A DNA stretch of 64,000 nucleotides from contig NOUX01000001.1 in assembly GCA_002245855.1 (NCBI GenBank), forward strand, positions 372,001 to 436,000, written 5' to 3'. The number at the start of each line of letters is the position of its first letter. Position 1 is the first letter of the stretch. A program made the position numbers and the translations under genes. This DNA comes from Sphingobacterium cellulitidis (GTDB lineage: Bacteria > Bacteroidota > Bacteroidia > Sphingobacteriales > Sphingobacteriaceae). Shown here piece by piece: positions 27,371 to 34,323 of the stretch. The notes beneath the pieces are model-generated. The model did not search any database, was not told where the DNA came from, and worked only from the letters and a program-made list of their open reading frames with translations.

Positions 27371-27440
27371 TTATTTCATTTTAAATTCCTTTCTACTAAC
27401 ATTAAACTCCTCTGGAGTTTCTTGCACCGCTGACGAAGAT

Positions 27441-27507
27441 CAAACCCCGTAGGGGTGACATATTTGTAGCAAGAAGCATTTTCGAACGTACAGCCCCAGC
27501 GGGGCGG
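27441..27507 (+). repeat. 67-bp dispersed repeat, copy 2
   Basis: This is the same unit as at 27192 (CAAACCCCGTAGGGGTGACA to GCCCCAGCGGGGCGG), in direct orientation 249 nt further on. The near identity suggests duplication or mobilisation of a REP-type unit. No gene is seen between 26807 and 27678; the stretch holds the IS right end, this repeat cluster and the glgA-like terminator. Confidence 0.85.
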
Positions 27508-27549
27508 AATATTTGTTTTATTCCCCCACAACCCCCATACAAATTTGCT

Positions 27550-27600
27550 GTCATTCTGAGCGCAGCGAAGAATCTATTTTTAACCAGCCATGCGTAGGGT
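27550..27600 (+). repeat. Dispersed CATTCTGAGCG-type palindrome plus intact IS target-like site
   Basis: TCATTCTGAGCGCAGCGAAG followed by AATCT belongs to a palindromic motif found in many copies in Bacteroidota genomes. It runs into ACCAGCCATGCGTAGG (27583-27598), the same sequence that flanks the IS on its left, and on into a GTATCGCAGATAC palindrome. This copy looks like an uninterrupted version of the IS target. Confidence 0.7.
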
Positions 27601-27620
27601 TGTATCGCAGATACCCCAAT

Positions 27621-27657
27621 AAAAAAGGGCAGAGATATGATCTCTGCCCTTTTTTGG
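27621..27657 (-). terminator. Intrinsic terminator of the GlgA-like gene
   Basis: AAAAAAGGGCAGAGA, 5-nt loop, exact complement ending in six T residues; symmetric, so usable on either strand. It lies 22 nt beyond the stop of the minus-strand gene. Confidence 0.9.
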
Positions 27658-27678
27658 TCTCTTTAATTTTTTTCAGTT

Positions 27679-28506
27679 TTACGCTGAAACTTCTTCGTTT
27701 ACGAACTCATCGTATAGGTCTGAGAAAGCTTCATAGTCTTCATCAGATGATGGTTCGAAGGTACGGATATTATTTTCTTGGATGTAAGAAAGGATTTCTG
27801 GATGAATCTCAGCATCAGCTTTCACGACAACATCGGTAAAGGAAAGAGCACCTTTGTAAATGTCAACGTAGCTACCTGAGCCATAATCTTTCAACTTGTC
27901 CGCATCGATATCTGCTTGTGCAGCCATTTCTGCATACTTCGTTCCTAAAGAATCATTTCCGAATTCCTCATTGTACAATGAGAAGAACACCTTGGAGTCT
28001 TTAAACGTCGGATCATCCTGATAAACTGTTTTCAAGTAAGCAGGTACCATCGCTGTAAACCAACCATGGCAGTGAACCACGTCTGGAGACCACCCTAATT
28101 TCTTAACGGTTTCCAAAGCGCCTTTACAGAAAAATAATGACCGCTCATTATTGTCTGCGAAGCCTTTTCCTTGCTCATCACGAAAAACTTTTTTCCGCTG
28201 AAAGTACTCTTCATTATCCAAGAAGTACACCTGCATCCTCGCCGCTGGCAATGATGCTACCTTAATAATTAGCGGATTATCATTATTGTCCACCACAATG
28301 TTCATTCCCGACAACCTTATCACTTCATGAAGACGATTTCTGCGCTCATTAATATTACCAAAACGCGGCATCAAGATCCGGATTTCGAACCCTTTTTCTT
28401 GCATAGCATGTGGTAACTGGCGTGTTATTTCAGAAATTTTACTTAATTCAAGGAAAGGCGACATTTCATGGGTTATAAACAAGATTTTCGTTTTTGCCAT
28501 CTCCAA
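27679..28506 (-). CDS. GlgA-like glycogen/starch synthase N-domain protein (half-length)
   Basis: This 275-residue protein corresponds to the N-terminal Rossmann domain of GT5 glycogen synthases (KILFITHEMSPFLELSKISE; DVVHCHGWFTAMVPAYLK). The C-terminal donor-binding domain of normal GlgA (about 470 residues) is absent, and the K-x-G-G-L ADP-glucose loop is replaced by K23-I-S-E. A full glycogen synthase activity is therefore unlikely. The C-terminus is acidic (SSDEDYEAFSDLYDEF). Its position, divergent from panC with a shared spacer, suggests a long-standing gene in this lineage rather than a fresh truncation. A start at M3 (MAKTKILF, 28500) is equally possible. Confidence 0.8.
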   Translation of the reverse strand: MEMAKTKILFITHEMSPFLELSKISEITRQLPHAMQEKGFEIRILMPRFGNINERRNRLHEVIRLSGMNIVVDNNDNPLIIKVASLPAARMQVYFLDNEEYFQRKKVFRDEQGKGFADNNERSLFFCKGALETVKKLGWSPDVVHCHGWFTAMVPAYLKTVYQDDPTFKDSKVFFSLYNEEFGNDSLGTKYAEMAAQADIDADKLKDYGSGSYVDIYKGALSFTDVVVKADAEIHPEILSYIQENNIRTFEPSSDEDYEAFSDLYDEFVNEEVSA

Positions 28507-28542
28507 CTGTTTTTTATATTATTGAATAGTAAAATCGGTCTA

Positions 28543-28573
28543 CAAAGATACAATTAATTTATCAATTTTACAA
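28543..28573 (-). promoter_or_regulatory. Promoter of the GlgA-like gene
   Basis: On the minus strand an exact TATCTTTG (-7 type, 28543-28550) is preceded by TTG 20 nt upstream (28571-28573). Transcription would start about 30 nt before the ATG at 28506. Confidence 0.6.
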
Positions 28574-28645
28574 TTGATTAAAAATCATCATTTTATAATT
28601 TAAAGATTATTCCCCATTTTTGCAGCTTATTTTTAATTTTTGACC

Positions 28646-29494
28646 GTGAAAATTTTTCGCACTAAACAGGAACTCCAACAAGAATTGAGTGGAATCCGAC
28701 AAGAAAATAAAGTCATCACCCTGGTTCCAACCATGGGCGCTTTGCACCAAGGACACCTCTCCTTAATAAACTTTGCAAAACCCCTTACCGATATTACCGT
28801 ATGCAGCATTTTCGTTAATCCAACGCAATTTAACGACCCCAAAGACCTGGAAAAATATCCCCGTCCCATCGAAAATGATATCGCTCTGCTCGAATCCGTG
28901 GACTGTGATATCCTATTCATGCCTTCAGTCGAAGAAATGTACCCCGAAAATGACCCAGAATGGCATATTGACCTCGGAAATCTAGATCAAATCTGGGAAG
29001 GTGAACACCGCCCTGGACACTTCCAAGGTGTTACACAAATCGTTTATAAGCTATTTGATTTGGTCAAACCAAACAAAGCTTGCTTCGGTCAAAAGGACTT
29101 TCAACAAGTTATGGTCATCCAAAAAATGATTGAAATCAAAAAGTTGGATATCGAACTGCTGATCTGCCCAATTGTTAGAAGTGAAAAAGGATTGGCACTT
29201 AGCTCCAGAAATGCACGTTTATCCGAAGAAGGCAAGGAAAATGCATTAACTATTATTCAATCCCTACGCTATATCAAGGATAATTTTGGAAATCAATCCG
29301 TTTCCGAATTGTTGGACAAGGCAAAAGCAATCATTGCTGCAAACCCTGCTCTGGAGTTGGAATATTTAAGCATTTGTGAAACGACGACCTTAGCACCGGC
29401 TCAGGAAATCGAAGCTGGAAAGGAATATGTTGCCCTGATCGTTGCCTGGGTAGAAAATGTCCGCCTGATCGACAATATATTACTTTCTCATTAG
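28646..29494 (+). CDS. panC: Pantothenate synthetase
   Basis: PanC joins pantoate and beta-alanine through a pantoyl-adenylate in the cytoplasm. The sequence has the nucleotidyltransferase HxGH motif in PTMGALHQGHLSLI, the SIFVNPTQFNDPKDLEKYPR block, FGQKDFQQ, and the KMSKS-equivalent GLALSSRN. The start is assigned to GTG 28646 (KIFRTKQELQ), which matches the usual PanC N-terminus and gives 282 residues; a TTG two codons earlier (28640) is the alternative. No ATG is available in frame. It lies 44 nt before panD, whose substrate product beta-alanine it uses. Confidence 0.93.
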   Translation: MKIFRTKQELQQELSGIRQENKVITLVPTMGALHQGHLSLINFAKPLTDITVCSIFVNPTQFNDPKDLEKYPRPIENDIALLESVDCDILFMPSVEEMYPENDPEWHIDLGNLDQIWEGEHRPGHFQGVTQIVYKLFDLVKPNKACFGQKDFQQVMVIQKMIEIKKLDIELLICPIVRSEKGLALSSRNARLSEEGKENALTIIQSLRYIKDNFGNQSVSELLDKAKAIIAANPALELEYLSICETTTLAPAQEIEAGKEYVALIVAWVENVRLIDNILLSH

Positions 29495-29526
29495 AATAAT
29501 TTTTAAGCCGATTTATATTAAAAGAC

Positions 29527-29534
29527 TAACTTTG
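29527..29534 (+). promoter_or_regulatory. -7 promoter element directly before panD
   Basis: TAACTTTG is an exact TAnnTTTG match ending 4 nt before the first panD ATG. A start 5-8 nt downstream would make the panD message nearly or fully leaderless. The -33 region is only T-rich. Confidence 0.5.
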
Positions 29535-29538
29535 TATC

Positions 29539-29886
29539 ATGATGATAGAAGTAATGAAATCAAAAATTCATAGAGCCCGCGTTACGCAGGCTGAATTGAA
29601 TTATGTGGGAAGTATAACCATTGATCAAGATTTAATGGACGCTGCCGATATTATTGCCAACGAAAAAGTTCAGATCGTAAACAATAATAATGGCGCAAGA
29701 CTTGAGACTTATGTTATCCCTGGAGAGCGTGGAACCGGAACTATCTGTTTAAATGGTGCCGCAGCTCGCTTAGTGCAAGTGGGAGATATCGTCATTATTA
29801 TTTCTTATGCACTTATGGAACGTGAAGAGGCTAGAAACCATAAACCTCTCCTAGTATTCCCTGACGAGCATAATAAAATTGTTTAA
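29539..29886 (+). CDS. panD: Aspartate 1-decarboxylase precursor
   Basis: This 115-residue PanD makes beta-alanine from aspartate for pantothenate. The self-processing site is G24-S25 in [10 protein letters not shown], which yields the pyruvoyl group. Other family signatures are [19 protein letters not shown] and [13 protein letters not shown], so the enzyme looks complete. Two ATGs are adjacent (29539 and 29542). A -7 promoter box ends 4 nt before, so panD can be transcribed separately from panC as well as with it. Confidence 0.95.
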   Translation: MMIEVMKSKIHRARVTQAELNYVGSITIDQDLMDAADIIANEKVQIVNNNNGARLETYVIPGERGTGTICLNGAAARLVQVGDIVIIISYALMEREEARNHKPLLVFPDEHNKIV

Positions 29887-29922
29887 ACAGAAATAAAAGC
29901 ATTTTTTATGCTAATTTTAGCA

Positions 29923-29930
29923 TACTTTTG
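29923..29930 (+). promoter_or_regulatory. -7 promoter element before the His-rich protein
   Basis: TACTTTTG matches TAnnTTTG and ends 8 nt before the ATG at 29939, again leaving almost no leader. Confidence 0.45.
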
Positions 29931-29938
29931 ACTTGTGC

Positions 29939-30301
29939 ATGCATAGACTAACCTCATACCGCCAATTTGTTGCCAGCTTCCTTCTCGTATGGATGTGTGG
30001 TATCATTACTAGTGGTGTAGTCTTCATGCACAAAGAGGTCACATCGACCGGTGAAATTGTCACTCACATCCACCCTTATAATCTAGGCGAAAAAAAACAC
30101 CATCATCATCATTCCGATGCTGAAATTCGTTTTCTAGATATCGTATTCCAGGGAAGTTATCTGAACTGGTCTCCTTATGTATTTGAAGCCCCTATTCTTC
30201 CAGAATTCAACGTTATAGAATTTGGAATTAGGACCTTTAATATTATTCTCCAAGTCCATAACATCTGCGCTGGACGTGGCCCTCCCTCTATTTTAGCTTA
30301 A
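29939..30301 (+). CDS. Small His-rich membrane-anchored protein upstream of a TonB receptor
   Basis: This 120-residue protein is not recognised as a characterised family. It has one hydrophobic segment at 11-29 (VASFLLVWMCGIITSGVVF), then a soluble part with HIHPYNLGEKKHHHHHSD (H43, H45, H54-58), and an ending NICAGRGPPSIL. The His cluster suggests metal binding. Similar short proteins ending in an RGPP-like tail precede TonB receptors in other Bacteroidota, but this is from memory of the pattern. ATG 29939 is preferred over TTG 29933. The following gene is the TonB receptor, 179 nt away across a structured spacer. Confidence 0.6.
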   Translation: MHRLTSYRQFVASFLLVWMCGIITSGVVFMHKEVTSTGEIVTHIHPYNLGEKKHHHHHSDAEIRFLDIVFQGSYLNWSPYVFEAPILPEFNVIEFGIRTFNIILQVHNICAGRGPPSILA

Positions 30302-30315
30302 TCATTTTTTCGTGG

Positions 30316-30392
30316 ATTGACAATGATGCTTTCCTCTAACCCTTATTTATGGTCAGAGGTCTTCAGCACATCGTCAATGTTAATTTATTTTT
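30316..30392 (+). terminator. Large hairpin with U-rich tail between the His-rich gene and the TonB receptor
   Basis: The outer arm ATTGACAATGATGCT pairs with AGCACATCGTCAAT (12 of 14), and the inner arm CCTCTAACC with GGTCAGAGG (8 of 9). TTAATTTATTTTTTG follows, so it resembles a terminator or attenuator. A second small hairpin GTAGGA/TCCTAC follows near 30395-30414. Confidence 0.6.
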
Positions 30393-30480
30393 TGTAGGAC
30401 AATTATGCTCCTACTCATTGCTGGGTTCCTATACCACCTGGGTATTGAAATTCAGCTAAAACAGAACAGCTAAAATATAT

Positions 30481-32823
30481 ATGAAATTACTTTTACTCAG
30501 GAGTTTCCTGATCTTAATATGCCTAGGCCTAGGTAATCAGGCTTTATTTGCCCAAATTTCAGGTCGTATCATAAACGATAAACAAGATGGAATCCCCAAT
30601 GCAACGGTACAGTTGGAAGGAACCAAAGTTGGAACCGCAACAGACAGTTTGGGGTATTTTGAATTAGACTTACACGGAAATCAAAATAAAAACTTAACGG
30701 TTAGAGCCGTAGGTTATCAAACAACAAAAAAACAAATCAGTTCCAGCTCCCAAACAGGAATCACTATTACCCTGCATGAAGATAATTTGAATCTGAATGA
30801 AGTCGTAGTTAGTGCTTCCCGATATGGAATGGAAAGGAAAAAGGCACCGGTTATCGTGAATGTTTTGAGTCCAAAACTATTTACAGCAACCCAGTCGGTA
30901 GCCATGTCTGAAACATTAAACTATCAACCGGGAGTACGGGTTGAAAACAATTGCCAAAACTGTGGCTTCACGCAAGTAAGATTAAACGGCATGGAGGGAG
31001 CCTACTCGCAGATTCTAATCAATAGCCGTTCAGTGTTCTCGGCATTGAACTCGGTTTATGGACTGGATCAAATTCCAACCTCCATGATTGATAGAATTGA
31101 AGTGGTTCGTTCTGGTGGATCGGCTTTGTTTGGCGCAAATGCCATTGCCGGAACCATAAACATCATTACCAAGGATCCTGTTGAGAATGATTGGCAAATC
31201 AAATCAACCAACTCCATCATTGGTGGTTCTGCTTGGGACAACACCATTGACTTCAATACCTCCTATGTAGATAATGATTTGAAGGCTGGAGCAACTTTTT
31301 ATGGAATGCACCGTAACCGTGAAGCATACGATGCGAATGGCGATGGATTTTCTGAAATGACCAAGTTGAAAAACATCACCTTTGGAACAAAGGCATTTTT
31401 TAAACCTTCGGAATTCAATAAAATCACTTTGGATCTAAGTGCCTTAAATGAATTCCGCCGAGGTGGTGACCATTTGGATAAAGCACCTCACTTTACCGAT
31501 GTAACGGAACAATTAAGAACGAACACCTTTATTGGAGGTTTGACTTATGACCATTATTCTAAGGATTATAAACATAAATTATCGCTTTATGGTTCTGGTC
31601 AAGTAACAGATAGAGAAAGCTTTTATGGTGGTTTAGGTGGTGGAAGAACTGCACAAGACAGTATCCTTGCTTCCAATGCCTATGGTGATACGGACGATTT
31701 TGCAATGGTCGTAGGCGCTCAGTACACCTATACCTTTGAAAAAGATGTGATCACTGCTGGAGTGGAATACAATAACAACCGTACTAAGGACAATATTCCG
31801 GGCTATGACCGATTGATTGATCAGAAAACTCATGGTTTGGGTTCATATGCACAGTATGAATGGAATATTTTAGAGAATCTAAAAACTTTGATTGGTGCAC
31901 GCTATGATTACACCTATGTCGATGGAAGCTATAAATTAGCAGGTTACGACCGCAACTCAGCTCAAAATTTTGGAACATTTAGTCCAAGATTAACCCTTTT
32001 ATATGATATCACGGATTATCTTCAATTCCGCGGTGGATTTGCTCGCGGATTTAGAGCTCCACAGGCTTTCAATGAAGATATGCACGTTACTTCCATTGGT
32101 GGTCAACAAGTATTTGTATTAATAGGCGAAAACTTGGAAACTGAATATTCGAACGCCTATACGGGATCCTTGAATTTCACTAAGAATTTCGGCGCTGTTC
32201 AAACCAGCTTATTGGTTGAAGGATTCTATACAGATTTACAAAACCCATTCACCAATATCATGACCTCGGAGGATGAAAACTTAATCATTCAGGAAATGAG
32301 AAATGGTACAGGAGCTAAAGTGTATGGTTCAAACCTGGAATTGAACATTGCTCCGTCTTCAAAGTATAGCTTTCAAATGGGTGGAACCATTCAACGTTCT
32401 GAGTATGCAGATGATCAGTTATTGTATGAAGGAAAGACTCCAGCTGAGAATGTAAGCAGCAAGAAATTCGTTCGCACACCAAATGTTTACGGTTACTTCA
32501 ATGCAAACTGGAAGCCTTGGGAACCATTCAATGTTGATATTACCGGTGTGTATACCGGCAGCATGCTTGTTCCCCATGTCTTGGAAGGCGAAGAAATGGT
32601 TCTTAAGAATTCACCGGACTTTGTTGAAGCCAACTTCAGATTAGGATATACCTTCTCTTTAAAGAAAGACTTCAGCATTGAACTATTCGGTGGAATGCAG
32701 AACATATTCAATGCATTTCAAAAAGACTTTGATAAAGGAGCACTACGTGATTCCAACTATATATATGGCCCATCAAGACCAAGAACAATAACATTTGGTA
32801 TTAAAGTAGGACATTTTCACTAA
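30481..32823 (+). CDS. TonB-dependent outer-membrane receptor, probable metal or metal-chelate type
   Basis: This 780-residue protein has a signal peptide (1-24, ending LFA-Q), a carboxypeptidase-regulatory-like domain (25-105), a plug (about 110-235) and a 22-strand barrel ending in a C-terminal aromatic-rich strand (ITFGIKVGHFH). The plug contains C158-x2-C161 in NNCQNCGFTQVRLNGMEG, a cysteine pair that could bind a soft metal. It is not SusC-like: it is shorter and has no SusD partner. Its neighbours are a His-rich protein upstream and a secreted thioredoxin-fold protein overlapping by one base downstream. Copper, zinc, nickel or a chelate are reasonable guesses; the ligand is not known. 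Confidence 0.85.
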   Translation: MKLLLLRSFLILICLGLGNQALFAQISGRIINDKQDGIPNATVQLEGTKVGTATDSLGYFELDLHGNQNKNLTVRAVGYQTTKKQISSSSQTGITITLHEDNLNLNEVVVSASRYGMERKKAPVIVNVLSPKLFTATQSVAMSETLNYQPGVRVENNCQNCGFTQVRLNGMEGAYSQILINSRSVFSALNSVYGLDQIPTSMIDRIEVVRSGGSALFGANAIAGTINIITKDPVENDWQIKSTNSIIGGSAWDNTIDFNTSYVDNDLKAGATFYGMHRNREAYDANGDGFSEMTKLKNITFGTKAFFKPSEFNKITLDLSALNEFRRGGDHLDKAPHFTDVTEQLRTNTFIGGLTYDHYSKDYKHKLSLYGSGQVTDRESFYGGLGGGRTAQDSILASNAYGDTDDFAMVVGAQYTYTFEKDVITAGVEYNNNRTKDNIPGYDRLIDQKTHGLGSYAQYEWNILENLKTLIGARYDYTYVDGSYKLAGYDRNSAQNFGTFSPRLTLLYDITDYLQFRGGFARGFRAPQAFNEDMHVTSIGGQQVFVLIGENLETEYSNAYTGSLNFTKNFGAVQTSLLVEGFYTDLQNPFTNIMTSEDENLIIQEMRNGTGAKVYGSNLELNIAPSSKYSFQMGGTIQRSEYADDQLLYEGKTPAENVSSKKFVRTPNVYGYFNANWKPWEPFNVDITGVYTGSMLVPHVLEGEEMVLKNSPDFVEANFRLGYTFSLKKDFSIELFGGMQNIFNAFQKDFDKGALRDSNYIYGPSRPRTITFGIKVGHFH

Positions 32824-33296
32824 TGAGGTTGTTACAAATATTCATATTCACCTACCTGATGATGACAGGTTCGCTTAAGGCCCAAGAGCCTGGCGAATCT
32901 GTCGTTAATTGGATTAGTTTTGAACAATTGAGTGACTCCTTAAATCAGAACCCTAAACCAGTGTTAATATTCTTGCATACCGATTGGTGTGCCTATTGCA
33001 AGAAAATGTTGAATGAAACATTTCAGGATCCAAAAGTCATTGAAAAACTCAATAAAGAATATTATGCTGTAGAATTTGATGCAGAGTCGGTCGATACGGT
33101 GAATTTTGATGGCGAAACTTATGCAAGTGAGCATAAAATAAAAAAAACTGGAAAATTTCATCCTATTGCACAAATATTAATCGGCGAAAAGAACAAGGCT
33201 ATTTTCCCTATGACAATGCTGTTAAACGCAGATTTTTCCGTCAAATCGAAAAAAATTAATTATCTAAGTATTAAGCAAATATTAAATATTTTATAA
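32823..33296 (+). CDS. Secreted thioredoxin-fold protein
   Basis: This 157-residue periplasmic protein has a signal peptide (1-20, ending LKA-Q) and a thioredoxin-like domain with the redox motif C56-A-Y-C59 in LHTDWCAYCKKMLNETF, close to the Thioredoxin_7/DUF255-related group. The ATG overlaps the receptor stop (TAATG), so the two are translationally coupled. It might keep the receptor cysteines, or metal ligands, in the right redox state; this is inference from coupling only. Its C-terminus is complete (cis-Pro region AIFPMTMLLN). Confidence 0.82.
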   Translation: MRLLQIFIFTYLMMTGSLKAQEPGESVVNWISFEQLSDSLNQNPKPVLIFLHTDWCAYCKKMLNETFQDPKVIEKLNKEYYAVEFDAESVDTVNFDGETYASEHKIKKTGKFHPIAQILIGEKNKAIFPMTMLLNADFSVKSKKINYLSIKQILNIL

Positions 33297-33370
33297 TTTT
33301 ATATCGGTAGCTGTAGCAAAATAAAATTTAGACTCGTTTACCGTTACGTAATTAAGATACTTAAACAAAT

Positions 33371-33952
33371 ATGAAAAACTTAAAATTATTCGTTATTGCT
33401 CTTTTAGCTGTGGTTTCTGTTTCTTCTTGTATGAAAACAGATGAATATGATGGTCCGACTCAAGAAGAAGAAAATGCACGAATTGATTCTACATTAAAAA
33501 AGCAAGCGCCAATTCTTGAAGAATATGCAAAACAAAAATTTGGTGCAAATGCAAAGAAAGACAGTGCTACAGGTATTTGGTATGAAGTATTACCTTCAAC
33601 AGTAGACAGTACTTATGAATATGTAGCAACAGCAAACTCTTGGGTTCCTGTAATTGCTAACATCAAATACAAAGGTGAATTAATGGATGGTAAAGTTTTT
33701 GATGAAAAAACTACACCTACTCAAATGGCAATTAATAATGTAATTCCAGCTTGGTTGTACATTTTTTATCCACAAAACAAATCTAAAAATTCATTCTCAG
33801 GTATTTTACCACACGGATTGTTAAAAGGCAATAAAATCAGATTTATTGCTCCATCTCCTTACTGTTATGACAATAAAACAAAAGGAGAGATTCCTGCTGA
33901 CTCACCATTGGTGTTCAACATTGAGGTAACTGAATTGAAAAGTCAGTACTAG
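33371..33952 (+). CDS. FKBP-type peptidyl-prolyl isomerase lipoprotein (divergent)
   Basis: This 193-residue lipoprotein has its lipobox Cys at C20 (VVSVSSCMKTD). After an acidic linker and helix comes an FKBP-like domain: ANIKYKGELMDGKVFDE, then VIPAWLYIFYPQN where family members have V-I-P-G-W-x-E-A-L, then FIAPSPYCYDNKTKGEIPADSPLVFNIEVTEL. Several active-site aromatics are changed, so isomerase activity is uncertain. It is anchored in the periplasm or outer membrane. It stands alone, with a strong terminator 25 nt after the stop. Confidence 0.75.
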   Translation: MKNLKLFVIALLAVVSVSSCMKTDEYDGPTQEEENARIDSTLKKQAPILEEYAKQKFGANAKKDSATGIWYEVLPSTVDSTYEYVATANSWVPVIANIKYKGELMDGKVFDEKTTPTQMAINNVIPAWLYIFYPQNKSKNSFSGILPHGLLKGNKIRFIAPSPYCYDNKTKGEIPADSPLVFNIEVTELKSQY

Positions 33953-33976
33953 TACAAAAAATCAAATAATATTTAC

Positions 33977-34007
33977 AAAAAAGGCAATCTTTCGATTGCC
34001 TTTTTTT
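33977..34007 (+). terminator. Intrinsic terminator after the FKBP lipoprotein
   Basis: AAAAAAGGCAATC, loop TTTC, complement, then a T-run of seven. Confidence 0.92.
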
Positions 34008-34059
34008 GTACCCTCTACTCCTATTTATACTCGTAAATAATACAGCCATAATTCATAAC

Positions 34060-34170
34060 ATTACCGGATCACAGCCGGACCTTCTCCGGACCTTCTTCGG
34101 ACAATAGCCGCAAAAATTCGAACAAGGTCCGAGGGAACTCCGACCCAACTCCGCTAAAAATCCGATAGAA
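34060..34170 (+). repeat. Degenerate CGGACCTTCT-type short repeats in the spacer before nadE
   Basis: The spacer 33953-34323 has no gene. Beyond the terminator it contains iterations of a 10-12 nt unit (CGGACCTTCTC, CGGACCTTCTT, CGGACAATAG), then inverted pieces (AAGGTCCGAGG, ACTCCGACCC). It is clearly GC-richer than the surrounding spacer. Confidence 0.6.
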
Positions 34171-34323
34171 ATAAAAATTTGACCTGAACGACCCTTGGTC
34201 ATTCTCCAATATTAATCCATTCCTAAAAATCCGTTTTTCCTGCCCTTTTTCACACGCATTTGACCATTCGGGTTTAGGTTAAAACTAAATTTAATTGCTA
34301 TTTTTACAATAAATTCAGGATTT

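Noticed and set aside
27089..27508. Could the repeats be a CRISPR array?
   Set aside because: Only two copies of each unit, unit lengths of 57 and 67 with internal palindromes, no regular spacers and no cas genes.
27679..28506. Glycogen synthase glgA, or a recent truncation pseudogene
   Set aside because: The second GT5 domain is absent and the donor loop is changed, so it is not a normal GlgA; a proper promoter, terminator and intact frame argue against a decaying fragment.
30316..30480. Cobalamin riboswitch upstream of the TonB receptor
   Set aside because: No B12-box sequence and the helices do not match the known architecture; only simple nested hairpins are seen.
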